Numbered from the stretch's first letter, positions 21,430-31,061 are shown. The stretch: 58,001 nt of DNA from JBFWML01 sp050251635 (GCA_050251635.1 JBFWML010000009.1:1-58001), one strand, 5' to 3'. Program-made: numbers and translations. Notes: a model not told the origin generated them from the letters alone.

Positions 21430-22236
21430 TTAAAAGGCGTACCGAACCCCTGCGCGCAGAGCGATTTCGCTGTCGCGCCAGTATTCGTCGCCGTAGCTCA
21501 TCTGCAGCTTTTGCCAAAAGCGGTGCTGATAGGAAAGCGCCGCATAGCCGCTGAGATAATCTCCGCTGATTTTGCGCTCGCCCCCTGCCGAAAGCCCCAG
21601 CGTCAGGTTATCGGGCAACAATCCGTTGATGCCGTCGTAACCTGCCCCCGCCATCGCCTGCAAGTAGGGGGTGAAACCGGAGATTTTGACCTGGTGAAAC
21701 CGCATCCCTGCAAAGACCGAAAGCTCCACAAAATCCCCGTACAGGGTCATCTTGCCGCCGAAATAGTCCCAATCCCCGCCGTAAAAACCCAGCTCCAGTT
21801 CCGGTGCCGTTTCGCTCTCGTCCTGCGCAAGGCTGTAGCTGGTGCCGTCGGCCACCACCGATCGGCCGCCCAAGTCGAGCGTGTCTCCGGTGTTTTTGCT
21901 CTCCAGCACCACGGTGCGATCGCGCATAATCAGACCAAATCCCGCCCCCACAAAGTAGCGGTAGCCGCTTTTTTCCTGCGCGGATCCGGCGGCGGCAGGC
22001 TGCGCGGGCTCGGGCAGCTGAACCTGCGGTGCCTGGGTTTGCGCCGGTGCCGGCGTTTGGGGATCGACCTTTTTATAAACCCGGCGAATCACCCGCACCT
22101 TGCCCTCCTCGATTCCGGCGGGGGGCTGGGTGTAGACCTGACGCTTGATGACGCGCTGGGATTGATCGGGCTCGGCGGCCCACAGGGGGCTTGCCAGCGC
22201 GCCTATCAGCAGGAGCTTGAGTGCGGTGCGTCCCAT
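21430..22236 (-). CDS. Outer-membrane beta-barrel protein
   Basis: A 268-aa protein. Start at ATG 22236 with AGAGGA upstream; a longer frame exists without such a site. Signal peptide (LLLIGALASPLWA), then a proline/glutamine-rich linker (about 65-95) and a C-terminal half of alternating hydrophobic strands ending in VRYAF, the terminal Phe being the BAM recognition signal. Barrel topology is OmpA/OmpW-like, about eight strands. No specific family can be named. It diverges from the giant surface-protein gene. Confidence 0.72.
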   Translation of the reverse strand: MGRTALKLLLIGALASPLWAAEPDQSQRVIKRQVYTQPPAGIEEGKVRVIRRVYKKVDPQTPAPAQTQAPQVQLPEPAQPAAAGSAQEKSGYRYFVGAGFGLIMRDRTVVLESKNTGDTLDLGGRSVVADGTSYSLAQDESETAPELELGFYGGDWDYFGGKMTLYGDFVELSVFAGMRFHQVKISGFTPYLQAMAGAGYDGINGLLPDNLTLGLSAGGERKISGDYLSGYAALSYQHRFWQKLQMSYGDEYWRDSEIALRAGVRYAF

Positions 22237-22365
22237 AAAAATCCTCTTGTCGTGAACGGGCAAAACGGCCCTTTTGGCAGCCTAAAAGCAAATGCAGTTC
22301 CATAAATATTGGAACATTTTGTGCTGATTCCCAATCAAATATCCATCAGCCAAGGTGGCCGCGCT

Positions 22366-25300
22366 ATGTTTTTTCGCCTGTTTACGCTCCTCATCCTCGC
22401 CCTTGTCGCTCCGCTGTGGGCCAAACCGCTGTGGACCCCCTTTGTTCCCAACGCGGGCCAAGTCAAAGAGCCTTCGGTGCGCTTTTACGCCCAGACCTTC
22501 GCCGGAACGCTCTACGTCACCGATCGGGGCGAACTGCTGCACCGTCTGGCTGCCGGGCAGGGACACGACCGCCATGCGCTGCTGCTGGCGGAAAAGCTGG
22601 GTTTTGACGCCAAAAATCTCCAAGCCTCCCAAAGCGCGGGTACGCAGGTCAACTATGCGGCCCAAGGCCTCAATCTTGAAGCGATGAACCGCCTGGAGCT
22701 GGGCCGTGTGGCCGAGGGCGTGCGCGCCCACCTGCAGGCTAAGGACGGCAATGTGGAAAAGCTCTTTACCCTCTCGGCGGGGGCGTCGATCGAGGCTTTG
22801 CAAATCGAGCTGGCGGGAGCCAAAAAGCTTTCGCTCGGCGCACAGGGCGAACTGCGGATCGAGACCCTTTTGGGCGAAGTGGCCTTCACCGCGCCGGTGG
22901 CGTGGCAGACGATCGAAGGCCAAAAACGTCCCGTGGCGGTCGCCTATGCGATCGGAAAAAACAGCTACGGGTTTAAACTGGGCAGCTACGACCCCGCCCA
23001 TGAGGTGGTGATCGACCCGCTGCTGGCGGCCACCTACACCGGCGGCGGCGGTCACGACGAAGTGCACGCCATGGCCGTGGCTGCCGACGGCACCGTCTAT
23101 GCGGGCGGCTACACCGACTCCGTTACCCTCACCACCGGCGGCGCGTTCGATACCACGCTGGCCCTGCAGCCCGACGGCTTTGTGGCGAAGTACGACGAAA
23201 ACCTCACCACGTTAGCGGCCCTGACCTACATCGGCGGCAACGGCGTGGATTACGTGCGCGCGCTGGCCCTCTCCGCCGACGGTTTGACGGTTTATGCCGC
23301 AGGCGAAAGCAACTCCACCGATCTCTCGCCGCTCGCTTCGGGCGATGCGGGCAACCGGGGCAAAACCGACGGCTTTATCGCGGCGCTCAACAGCACGCTT
23401 TCAAGCGCCACCTTCCGCTATGTGGGCGGCACCAACCACGACCTGATTAACTCGATCGGCGTTCATCCGGCCAGCGGCGATGTATATGTGGCGGGTTACA
23501 CCCTTTCGAGCTTTGCCGCCATCGATGACCTCAACACCACCGCAACCCAAAGCGGCGACTACGACGGCTTTGTGGCGCACTACACCGCCGCCCTCGCCCC
23601 CGGCGCGGTTACCAACGCCGCCTATGTGGGCGGCAGCGGCAACGACGGTTTTCGCGCCCTGAGCGTGACCGCCGCCAACCTGATGGTTGCGGGTTACACC
23701 CAATCGGCCGATCACGGGGCCGATCAAAACCTCACCGCCGTTAACGGCACCCGCTTGGTGCTCGTTAGCCGCTTTGATCCGGCCGATCTCAGCGCGCCAA
23801 CCGTCACGGCGGTTTTTGGCGGCTCCTCTACCGACGAGGTGTTTGCCGCCGCAACGGATGACACCAACATCTATTTGGCTGGAGAAACCCTCTCGACCGA
23901 TCTGCAAAACGCCGTAAACGGCGCAACCGCCCTGAAAGAAGGGTTTACCGCCTTTTTGCCCGTTGCGCTTAACGCCGTCACCACCCGTTACGCCGGGGGC
24001 AGCGGCGTGGACTCGGCCTACGCGATCGCGCTCGATGAAAACAACGCCACCCTTTATGTGGGCGGAGTCACGGCCTCAAACAACTTTCCCTTCCACGCGG
24101 GCGCGTTTCAAACGGCGCTCAGCGGCTCGTCCGACAGCTTTATCGCCCGCTTGCCGCTGGATCTAAGCGATCACAATATCTCCACCTACTACGGCGGAAG
24201 CGGCGCCGATCAGGTGCGCGCGCTGGCCGTTTACGGAGCCGATCTGTACGCCGCCGGGGTGAGCACCTCGACCAATCTGGTGTTGAGCAATGTCAACACC
24301 GCCGCGCGCAGCAGCGGCATGAACGCCGAAGGGTTTATCATCCGCATGGACGAAAATCTTTCGGCCGACAGCGCCGAAGCGGCTCTCAGCCCCGCCACAT
24401 GGGATTTTGGCAACACGGCGCTGGCCGAATACAGCACCGAACAGATCTTTACCGTTTATAACAACGGCACCGAAGCGCTCAATGTCAGCGACATCGATCT
24501 CAATACCACCGAAGGCCACTTTATTCTGGATTTAACCAGCGGCGCGCAACCCTGCGCCGTGGCCAACCCAACCGTGGGCGCTTACAGCTACTGCACCGTG
24601 GGCGTCACCTTTTTCCCCACCGTTACCGGCACGCTCGATGCCACCTTGAGCGTACAAAGCGACGATGCAACCAACCCCGAGCTCAACGCCACCCTAACCG
24701 GGATCGGCACCACCCATCCCGGCGTCAAACTGATCGCCTTCTTTGACTACGACGCCGCCAACAGCAGCGGCTGGGACTTTGGCGACGTGCCCATGAACAC
24801 CGCGACAAGCGTGCCTTTAACGCTGGTTAACTGGGGTAACGATCCCCTAAGCGTTTACGATGTGAACGTCACCGACACCACCTATTTTGACCTGAACGTT
24901 TCGGGCGGCTCGGACCCTTGCGGCGATGACAACTTTGTGCTGCCCTCCTACGGCGTATGTACGATGACCGTGCATTTTTACCCCGCAACGACCACAACCT
25001 ACAGTGCGACTTTGTGGGCGGAATCGAGCGATATGGATGCCAATCAGACCTTTAGCCTCACCGGCGAAGGGATCGCGGGGCTTTCGGCCTCCCCGGCGGC
25101 GCTCAGCTTCCCCGCCATCGCCGTGGGCAACACCTACGACATGAACGTCACCCTGACCAACTACGGCGTGACCGATGTCAACATCACCGGCAGCACCGTT
25201 ACCGGCGCGGAATTTAGCGTGATCGGTTCGGATATTTGCGATCTGGCCCCCGGCGGCGACTGCAACGTCACCGTACGCTACACCCCCGCGGGTGCCGGCG

Positions 25301-27198
25301 CGCACAGCGGCACCTTGAGCCTGGCCAATAACGACCCGACCTATTCGCCCGAATACAATATTTCCCTTAGCGGCAGCGCCACCGCCAGCCCCACGCCCAC
25401 GATCGACCTGACGCTGAACACCCTGCCCTATAACTTCGGCCTCGGCATTATCGGCAGCCGCACCGTTTCTAATCCGCTGCTGCTTCGCAATACCGGCACC
25501 AGCATCCTAAACGTAACCGATCTCAACCTCAGCGATACCGCCAATTTTGAGCTCAACACCACCACCGGCGATGTGGGCGCGTGCGGCGCGGCGCCTTTTA
25601 GCATCGCCAGCGGCAGCACCTGCAGCGTGCGGGTGGTCTTTACCCCGCAAACCACGGGGCTTTTGGAGGCCAATCTCTCCATTGCCAGCAACGATCCCTC
25701 CACCCCCGAAGCCAACCTCAGCCTCATGGGCACAGCGGCCACCAGCGGCGTTTACGCCCAAAGCATGAGCCTAAGCCCCAGCGGCGGCGGCATTCCTTTG
25801 ACGGTGGATTTCAACGTCACCGGCGGCGGTGGATCGGGCAGTTACACCTACCTGTGGGACTACGAAGGCAACGGCACCTTTGTCGCGGCGGCGGCGGATA
25901 GCCAGCATATCTACACCACGGCGGCCACCTACACCCCCGAGCTGATCATCGTCGATTCGCTCTACACCGACAACAACACCTCGCTCACCATGACTGTTTA
26001 CGCCTACCCCGCCAGCGTGGGCACGCTCACCATCGACACCTTTAACGTCACGCCGGTGATCGGCATGGCGCCCCTGGCGATCGAAGCCAACACGACGGTG
26101 AGCGGCGGAGACGGCGTTTATAGCTACCTGTGGAGCTTCGGCGACGGCAACACCAGCGCCAGCCAGCATGCCGCCTACACCTATACCGTCCCCGGCACCT
26201 ACACGCTTGATCTCAACGTCACCGACTCCAACGGCTCGATCGGGATCGCTTCGACGCTGATCAAAGTGCTGCCCGCCAGCCTCTCGATCACCGGTTACGA
26301 CGCCAACCTTTCGGGTCTGAACGTCGATTTCGGTATCACCGCGCAAAACGGCACGGCGCCCTACAGCTACGCTTGGGACTTCACCAACAACGGCAGCACC
26401 GACAGCACGCTGCAAAACCCCACCTATACCTACGCCGCAGCGGGCAGCTACACCGCCAAAGTGACCGTCACCGACAGCGGAAGCCCCGCAGCCAGCGCCA
26501 CCATTTTGATTCCCGTCACGGTGATCGACGCCATGGGCGTATCCTTTAGCGCCACTCCCGTCAGCGGCACCGCGCCCCTTTTGGTCAGCTTCAGCGGCAC
26601 CATCACCGGCGGCGGCGCGCCCTACACGCTCAACTGGACCTACGGCGACGGACAGGTGTTTAGCGAAAGCATCGCAACCACGACCTTTAGCCGCAGCCAC
26701 ACCTTTGTCAACGCCGGGGTGTACCAAACGACGCTGAGCATCACCTCCAATCTCGGCGGCAGCATCGCCGTGCCCGCGCAAATTACCGTGGCCCAGGGCA
26801 CAAGCGCCGGCGGATCGAGCCATCAGGTCGGCCAAAACCGCGAACCGGGCGAAGACGGCGGTTACTGCTTTATCGCCACCGCCGCCTACGGCTCCTACCT
26901 CTCGCCGGAGGTCAAAACCCTGCGCGCATTCCGCGATCAGTGGCTGCTGAGCGGACGCATTCCCGGCGGCGAATGGTTCGTGGCGACCTACTACCGCTTA
27001 AGCCCCCCGATCGCGGACTTTATCCGCGAGCACGCCTGGCTCAAAACCGCCATGCGCGTCGCCCTGACCCCGCTGGTGTACGCGGTTAAGTACCCCGTGC
27101 TGCTGCTGGCCCTTTTGCCGCTGCTACTCCTTGCGGCCCTGAAGCTGCAAAAACGGCTGCTCAAAAGCCCGCGCCTGAAACTGTTTCTCCCCCTGTAA
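22366..27198 (+). CDS. Giant surface protein: SBBP propeller, ASH and PKD domains, CFI-box C-terminus
   Basis: A 1,610-aa exported protein (start at ATG 22366; signal peptide LLILALVAPLWA). About residues 30-215 are a non-repetitive head. Residues about 220-660 are SBBP-type propeller repeats (YAGGYTDS, YVGGSGNDGF, YYGGSGADQV). About 675-1125 contain four ASH/choice-of-anchor-D-like domains (WDFGNTAL, WDFGDVPM, SFPAIAVG, YNFGLGIIG). About 1130-1475 hold four PKD-like domains (YLWDYEGNG, YLWSFGDGN, YAWDFTNNG, NWTYGDGQ). The end is a CFI-box domain (CFIATAAYGS; RAFRD; YYRLSPP) plus a membrane span and basic tail, like a sorting or anchoring signal. A surface adhesin or matrix role is likely. 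Confidence 0.88.
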   Translation: MFFRLFTLLILALVAPLWAKPLWTPFVPNAGQVKEPSVRFYAQTFAGTLYVTDRGELLHRLAAGQGHDRHALLLAEKLGFDAKNLQASQSAGTQVNYAAQGLNLEAMNRLELGRVAEGVRAHLQAKDGNVEKLFTLSAGASIEALQIELAGAKKLSLGAQGELRIETLLGEVAFTAPVAWQTIEGQKRPVAVAYAIGKNSYGFKLGSYDPAHEVVIDPLLAATYTGGGGHDEVHAMAVAADGTVYAGGYTDSVTLTTGGAFDTTLALQPDGFVAKYDENLTTLAALTYIGGNGVDYVRALALSADGLTVYAAGESNSTDLSPLASGDAGNRGKTDGFIAALNSTLSSATFRYVGGTNHDLINSIGVHPASGDVYVAGYTLSSFAAIDDLNTTATQSGDYDGFVAHYTAALAPGAVTNAAYVGGSGNDGFRALSVTAANLMVAGYTQSADHGADQNLTAVNGTRLVLVSRFDPADLSAPTVTAVFGGSSTDEVFAAATDDTNIYLAGETLSTDLQNAVNGATALKEGFTAFLPVALNAVTTRYAGGSGVDSAYAIALDENNATLYVGGVTASNNFPFHAGAFQTALSGSSDSFIARLPLDLSDHNISTYYGGSGADQVRALAVYGADLYAAGVSTSTNLVLSNVNTAARSSGMNAEGFIIRMDENLSADSAEAALSPATWDFGNTALAEYSTEQIFTVYNNGTEALNVSDIDLNTTEGHFILDLTSGAQPCAVANPTVGAYSYCTVGVTFFPTVTGTLDATLSVQSDDATNPELNATLTGIGTTHPGVKLIAFFDYDAANSSGWDFGDVPMNTATSVPLTLVNWGNDPLSVYDVNVTDTTYFDLNVSGGSDPCGDDNFVLPSYGVCTMTVHFYPATTTTYSATLWAESSDMDANQTFSLTGEGIAGLSASPAALSFPAIAVGNTYDMNVTLTNYGVTDVNITGSTVTGAEFSVIGSDICDLAPGGDCNVTVRYTPAGAGAHSGTLSLANNDPTYSPEYNISLSGSATASPTPTIDLTLNTLPYNFGLGIIGSRTVSNPLLLRNTGTSILNVTDLNLSDTANFELNTTTGDVGACGAAPFSIASGSTCSVRVVFTPQTTGLLEANLSIASNDPSTPEANLSLMGTAATSGVYAQSMSLSPSGGGIPLTVDFNVTGGGGSGSYTYLWDYEGNGTFVAAAADSQHIYTTAATYTPELIIVDSLYTDNNTSLTMTVYAYPASVGTLTIDTFNVTPVIGMAPLAIEANTTVSGGDGVYSYLWSFGDGNTSASQHAAYTYTVPGTYTLDLNVTDSNGSIGIASTLIKVLPASLSITGYDANLSGLNVDFGITAQNGTAPYSYAWDFTNNGSTDSTLQNPTYTYAAAGSYTAKVTVTDSGSPAASATILIPVTVIDAMGVSFSATPVSGTAPLLVSFSGTITGGGAPYTLNWTYGDGQVFSESIATTTFSRSHTFVNAGVYQTTLSITSNLGGSIAVPAQITVAQGTSAGGSSHQVGQNREPGEDGGYCFIATAAYGSYLSPEVKTLRAFRDQWLLSGRIPGGEWFVATYYRLSPPIADFIREHAWLKTAMRVALTPLVYAVKYPVLLLALLPLLLLAALKLQKRLLKSPRLKLFLPL

Positions 27199-27214
27199 CA
27201 TCAGGGGGCTTTCT
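27189..27214 (+). terminator. Hairpin terminator at the end of the giant gene
   Basis: CCCCCTG (27189-27195) pairs with CAGGGGG (27202-27208), followed by CTTTCT. The TAA stop codon lies in the loop. The T-run is imperfect, so efficiency is uncertain. Confidence 0.55.
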
Positions 27215-27247
27215 GTAAACTCGCGCCAAACAAAATAAGGTTTTCTT

Positions 27248-27817
27248 GTGCGCATTTTTCTGATTCTTTCTCTGCTTTCGACCCTGCTTTTTGCCTATAA
27301 AGACGCTTTTTATCTCGGGCTTTATCATGCCACCCAAAACGGCGGCGGCTCTTCGGACAAGATGGAGCACGATCTCCAAAGCCAGGAGGGTCAAATGGGT
27401 TTTCGTTTCGGCTGGGATCAAAACAGCGACGAAACCCATCTGTCCAAAACCCGCTACGAATTCGCCTACGAAAAACGGGCTTTGGAGTACACCAGGGACG
27501 GCGCGGCAACCGAAGGCGACGGCTACCGACTTTCGGCCTCGGCCAGCTGGGGCTACAACGTCGATTGGCTTTTGACCGATGAGATCGTGCCCTTTTTCCG
27601 TCTGGGGATCGGCGCGGGCGAAATGGAGACGATGGGCAACGGAACCGACCTGAGCCTGGGGCTGGGCGTGGCCTATGTGACCCGGCGGTTTGAGGTTTTA
27701 GCGGGGATCGACCGGGAGTTTTGGCAGCTTTCGGGCACGCGGTTTCCCTTTAGCAATCTCACCCACAACGACGCGATCGTTCACAACTTCCACGTGGGTG
27801 TGAACGTCCGCTTCTAA
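27248..27817 (+). CDS. Small outer-membrane barrel protein
   Basis: A 189-aa protein starting at GTG 27248 with AAGG upstream. Signal peptide (LILSLLSTLLFA), then beta strands with alternating aromatic residues (YELGLYHA region at the start; GYNVDWLL; GLGVAYVTRRFEVLAG), ending in GVNVRF, an outer-membrane C-terminal Phe. Fits an eight-strand OmpA/opacity-type barrel. It follows the giant surface gene, and both may be expressed together despite the intervening hairpin. Its stop overlaps the convergent Sel1-NifU gene by 4 bp. Confidence 0.7.
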   Translation: MRIFLILSLLSTLLFAYKDAFYLGLYHATQNGGGSSDKMEHDLQSQEGQMGFRFGWDQNSDETHLSKTRYEFAYEKRALEYTRDGAATEGDGYRLSASASWGYNVDWLLTDEIVPFFRLGIGAGEMETMGNGTDLSLGLGVAYVTRRFEVLAGIDREFWQLSGTRFPFSNLTHNDAIVHNFHVGVNVRF

Positions 27818-28563
27818 AGCGCAAAGACCCGGATGGCCGGATCGATCGCCCGCGTGAGCTGATCGCGGATAAACGAAAGCGTGGCGGTGGAGGAGAGCGA
27901 ACACCCCACGCACGCCCCTTCGTAGCACAAATAGATATCCACAACCCCCGGCTGCTTCTGGCGCAGGCCGCCTAGCTTCACATCGCCGCCGTCCTTTTGC
28001 AAGGTTGCACGGATGGATTGCTCCAGAACCGACTCCACCACCGCCCTTTGCGCCGCTTCGCCCAACGCGCGAAAGTCGGTGTTGAGCGCCGTGGCCGGAT
28101 CGGCTTTGAGCATCTCGTCGTTAAAGATCGCAAGTCGCATTTTGGCGCGGGGATGGCCCGCATCCACCGCATCGACCAGATGGGCAATCCCCCTGGCTTT
28201 GTCGTTTTGCAGCTCCAGCGCGATCGTGCCCAGCTGGTACGCCGCGCCGCTATGGCCCGAAGCGGCGGCCTGTTCGTAAAGCGCAATCGCCCGTTCGAGC
28301 GAGGTTTCCACCCCCAGCCCGTTTTCGTACAGCCCGGCCAGATTGTAAACGGCGCTGGCGTTTCCCGCCTGCGCGCCCACGGCAAAAAGCCGCGCGGCTT
28401 CGGCGGGGTTTTTGGCCACCCCTTCGCCCTTAAGGTGCATCAATCCCAAATTGGTCGCCGCGCTGGCGTCTCCCGCTTCGGCGGCGGGGATCCAAAAGCT
28501 AAGCGCAACGTCATACTGCTTTTTAAGATAGGCTTGCAACCCTTGTTGGAAAGCGTCGTTCAT
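27814..28563 (-). CDS. Sel1-repeat protein fused to a NifU C-terminal domain
   Basis: A 249-aa two-part protein. Residues about 15-135 are three to four Sel1-like repeats (AATNLGLMHLKGEGV, AVYNLAGLYENGLGV, AAYQLGTIALEL). Residues about 183-249 are a NifU C-terminal (Nfu) domain with KDGGDVKLGGL and the cluster-binding CxxC in GACVGCSLSS. Nfu domains carry 4Fe-4S clusters to client proteins; Sel1 repeats bind proteins. A reasonable reading is an Fe-S carrier with built-in client recruitment. There is no N-terminal IscU-like domain. I know such fusions are uncommon, and the function is inferred. Confidence 0.85.
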   Translation of the reverse strand: MNDAFQQGLQAYLKKQYDVALSFWIPAAEAGDASAATNLGLMHLKGEGVAKNPAEAARLFAVGAQAGNASAVYNLAGLYENGLGVETSLERAIALYEQAAASGHSGAAYQLGTIALELQNDKARGIAHLVDAVDAGHPRAKMRLAIFNDEMLKADPATALNTDFRALGEAAQRAVVESVLEQSIRATLQKDGGDVKLGGLRQKQPGVVDIYLCYEGACVGCSLSSTATLSFIRDQLTRAIDPAIRVFAL

Positions 28564-28633
28564 GGCGGACTCCTTGTGTTGAAAGGATCGCCAAATCTGC
28601 GCCGATTGCCTGCCCGTTTTATGCGCAGCCGCC

Positions 28634-28639
28634 TATAAT
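28634..28639 (+). promoter_or_regulatory. -10 box of the SDR gene
   Basis: TATAAT at 28634-28639, with AGGAGGGG and the ATG at 28659 downstream. No good -35 is visible, as is common in this genome. Confidence 0.5.
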
Positions 28640-28658
28640 TTGGCCGACAGGAGGGGTT

Positions 28659-29405
28659 ATGAACCGTTTGAAAAACAAAACCGCACTGATTACCGGAGCC
28701 ACCTCCGGGATCGGCAAAGCCTGTGCGCTGGCGCTGGATGCGCTGGGCGTTAAACTGATTCTGACCGGGCGCAGCCAAGAAAAGCTGGCGGCGCTTTGCA
28801 ACGAACTAAAGACTCCGGCGGAGCCGATCGAGCTGGATGTGCGCGATCGTGCCGGTGTAGAGGCCAAGCTGGCCGATCTCAATGTGGATATTCTGATTAA
28901 CAACGCCGGATTGGCGCTGGGTTTGGAGCCGATCGACCAAGGCAGCGCCGATCAATGGGAAGAGATGATCGATGCCAATCTGAAGGGGCTTTTGTTTGTT
29001 AGCCGCGCCGTCATTCCCGGCATGCGGGCACGAAACCAAGGTCATATCGTTAACCTCGGCAGCATCGCGGGGCGCATGGAGTACCCCGGCGGCAATGTCT
29101 ATTGCGCCACCAAACACGCGGTGCATTCACTGAGCCATTCGATGAATATCGATCTGGCAGGCACGGCGATCCGGGTTTCCAACATTGCCCCCGGCGCGGT
29201 GGAGACGGAGTTTTCCAACACCCGTTTTAGCGGCGATTTGGATCGCGCTAAAACGGTTTACGCAGGTTACGAACCGCTTCGCGCCGAAGATATTGCCGAT
29301 CTGATTGTCTATGTGCTGAACGCCCCGCCCCATGTGAACATTCAAGATACGCTCATTATGCCCACGGCGCAGCGTAATCCGTACGTTTTGCACCGCGAAA
29401 GCTAA
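28659..29405 (+). CDS. YdfG-type short-chain dehydrogenase
   Basis: A 248-aa NAD(P)-dependent oxidoreductase. Cofactor motif TGATSGIGKA at residues 12-21, NNAGLALG at about 84-91, catalytic Ser in NLGSIAGRM and the YCATK active-site pair (about residues 147-151). The tail QRNPYVLHR matches the YdfG group, which reduces malonic semialdehyde and oxidises 3-hydroxy acids and serine. It is probably a general-purpose 3-hydroxy acid dehydrogenase. AGGAGGGG lies before the ATG. No operon partner. Confidence 0.88.
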   Translation: MNRLKNKTALITGATSGIGKACALALDALGVKLILTGRSQEKLAALCNELKTPAEPIELDVRDRAGVEAKLADLNVDILINNAGLALGLEPIDQGSADQWEEMIDANLKGLLFVSRAVIPGMRARNQGHIVNLGSIAGRMEYPGGNVYCATKHAVHSLSHSMNIDLAGTAIRVSNIAPGAVETEFSNTRFSGDLDRAKTVYAGYEPLRAEDIADLIVYVLNAPPHVNIQDTLIMPTAQRNPYVLHRES

Positions 29406-29417
29406 ATCGCGGGTCGC

Positions 29418-29423
29418 TATAAT
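29418..29423 (+). promoter_or_regulatory. -10 box of thyX
   Basis: TATAAT 27 bp upstream of the thyX ATG, in the context GCTATAATCG that recurs at other promoters of this window (47968, 54987). Confidence 0.5.
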
Positions 29424-29449
29424 CGGCTATTCAAAACGGGGAGTTTGCC

Positions 29450-30070
29450 ATGCAAGTGACGCTACTTCAACACACCAGCCTGACGGTTTGCGCCCATGCC
29501 ATCCGTACCTGCTGGCAAAGCTACGACAAGTCCGATCACGGCGGCCCCAAAGATATTGAGCTGATCGACCGCGTGGGGAACAAAAACAAACACCAAAGCA
29601 CCCTTGAACATATCAGCTACACCTTCTATATTCAGGGCATCAGCCGGGCGCTCTTGCAGGAGCTGGCGCGGCACCGCATGGCTTCGCTTTCGGTCAAAAG
29701 CACCCGCTACACCCTTAAAGAGCTCAAAACCGAAGCGGCCTTTGAACAGTGGGACGATCGCGCCGCGAAATACCTCGTCTCGACTGGCGTCGATCGGGTC
29801 GATGAAATGAGCGTCAAAGCGCTGGAAAACCTGCGGCAACTGCTCGCTGAAGGCATTGCCAACGATCGCGCCAAATACGCCCTGCCCGAAAGCTACAAAA
29901 CCGAACTGACCTGGACGATCAACGCGCGGAGTTTGCAGAACTTTATCGGTCTGCGCTCGGATAAGTCGGCGCTTTGGGAGATTCGCGATCTAAGCCACGC
30001 GATCTTTAATGCCCTGCCCGAAGATCACCGCTATCTTTTCGGCGAAAGCCTTAAACCCCGCGAAGCCTGA
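29450..30070 (+). CDS. thyX: FAD-dependent thymidylate synthase ThyX
   Basis: A 206-aa flavoenzyme that methylates dUMP using methylenetetrahydrofolate and NADPH. The ThyX motif RHR-x7-S is seen in ARHRMASLSVKSTRY (about residues 73-87), and NARSLQNFIGLRSD matches the C-terminal substrate-binding region. It replaces ThyA, which is usual in Campylobacterota. GGGGAG precedes the ATG. Its 3' end overlaps the convergent permease gene by 20 bp. Confidence 0.95.
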   Translation: MQVTLLQHTSLTVCAHAIRTCWQSYDKSDHGGPKDIELIDRVGNKNKHQSTLEHISYTFYIQGISRALLQELARHRMASLSVKSTRYTLKELKTEAAFEQWDDRAAKYLVSTGVDRVDEMSVKALENLRQLLAEGIANDRAKYALPESYKTELTWTINARSLQNFIGLRSDKSALWEIRDLSHAIFNALPEDHRYLFGESLKPREA

Positions 30071-31061
30071 TCGGTTTTTTAAACAACACAAACCACATCA
30101 TCAGCGCGGTTAACAATACTGCGCTGGCCTGCTCCCATAGGCCGATCGCCTCTTCGCCCCGCAAAATTCCAAAAACCAGATCGCTTAGCCACAAATCGAT
30201 CGCCACTGCGCCGATCAGGCTGAAAACCGACACCGAAACCACGGTGATAATCAGCGCCCGCATCCCTAGCACGGGCCGCAGCACCAAAAGCCCCGCAATG
30301 TTGACCGCAGGGGCGGCGGATAGAAACAAAAAGGCCGCCCCCGGCGAAAAACCCGCCGCCGCCAGTCCCGCCGCCAGCGGAATAGCCGACACCGAACAAA
30401 CGTATAAGGGCAGCGCCACCAATAAAACCGCCGCGTACCCCGCCCATCCCGTCACCGCCCAGCTTTCGGGCAGAAAGGTCGTCAGCGCCGCCGCCAGCAG
30501 CGTGCCGATCAACAGCGGTTTGGCCATATCAAACAGCAGTTCGTTTAGCGCGTATTCCAGCACGCTTTTGGGCTTTTGACACGACCCGTCGCAACCGCAG
30601 GAGCCGGGCTTGGGCGCAACCGAAAAACGGGGTTTAACCGGAACCGGATCGGGCTTGAGCCCCACAATCAGCCCGGCGATCAATGCCGCAAACAGCGTCA
30701 AAATCACCCGCAAAAAGGTCACCCAGCCACCGAAAACCGCGTAGGTCGGCACCACCGAATCGACCCCGGTCATGGGGGTGCTAATCAAAAAGCTGGAGAT
30801 TGCCCCCTTAGACGCGCCGCTTTTTTTAAGCCCCGCCGCCAGCGGCAACACGCCGCAGCTGCACAAAGGCAGCGGCAGGCCGTAGAGGCTGGCTTTAAGG
30901 ACCGCCCCAAAACCGTTGCCGCCCAGATGTTTGGCGATCAGTTCGTCGGAAACGTAGCGTTTTAAGAGGCCCGCCGCCAGCAGGCCCAGCAAAATCCACG
31001 GCGACATCACACAAAGCAGGTTCCATAGGTTGTTTAGAAAAAGCGTTATCATAAACGCCAT
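30051..31061 (-). CDS. SO_0444-type Cu/Zn efflux permease (UPF0718/YraQ superfamily)
   Basis: A 336-aa protein from ATG 31061 (ATG 31052 is an alternative; neither has a strong ribosome-binding site). A much longer reading frame continues upstream, but that part is antisense to the pirin gene. About eight to ten spans. The family signature PLPLCSCGVLPLAAGLKKSGASKG (seen as PLCSCGVLP and KKSGASKGA) and STPMTGVDSV appear in the first half; a related LYVCSVSAIPLAAGL in the second. A cytoplasmic linker carries GSCGCDGSCQ, a likely metal-binding patch. I infer metal or metalloid export. Confidence 0.82.
   Translation of the reverse strand: MAFMITLFLNNLWNLLCVMSPWILLGLLAAGLLKRYVSDELIAKHLGGNGFGAVLKASLYGLPLPLCSCGVLPLAAGLKKSGASKGAISSFLISTPMTGVDSVVPTYAVFGGWVTFLRVILTLFAALIAGLIVGLKPDPVPVKPRFSVAPKPGSCGCDGSCQKPKSVLEYALNELLFDMAKPLLIGTLLAAALTTFLPESWAVTGWAGYAAVLLVALPLYVCSVSAIPLAAGLAAAGFSPGAAFLFLSAAPAVNIAGLLVLRPVLGMRALIITVVSVSVFSLIGAVAIDLWLSDLVFGILRGEEAIGLWEQASAVLLTALMMWFVLFKKPIRLRGV

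Noticed and set aside
22309..22365. Upstream start for the giant surface protein
   Set aside because: It would place 19 polar residues before the signal peptide; ATG 22366 begins directly with it.
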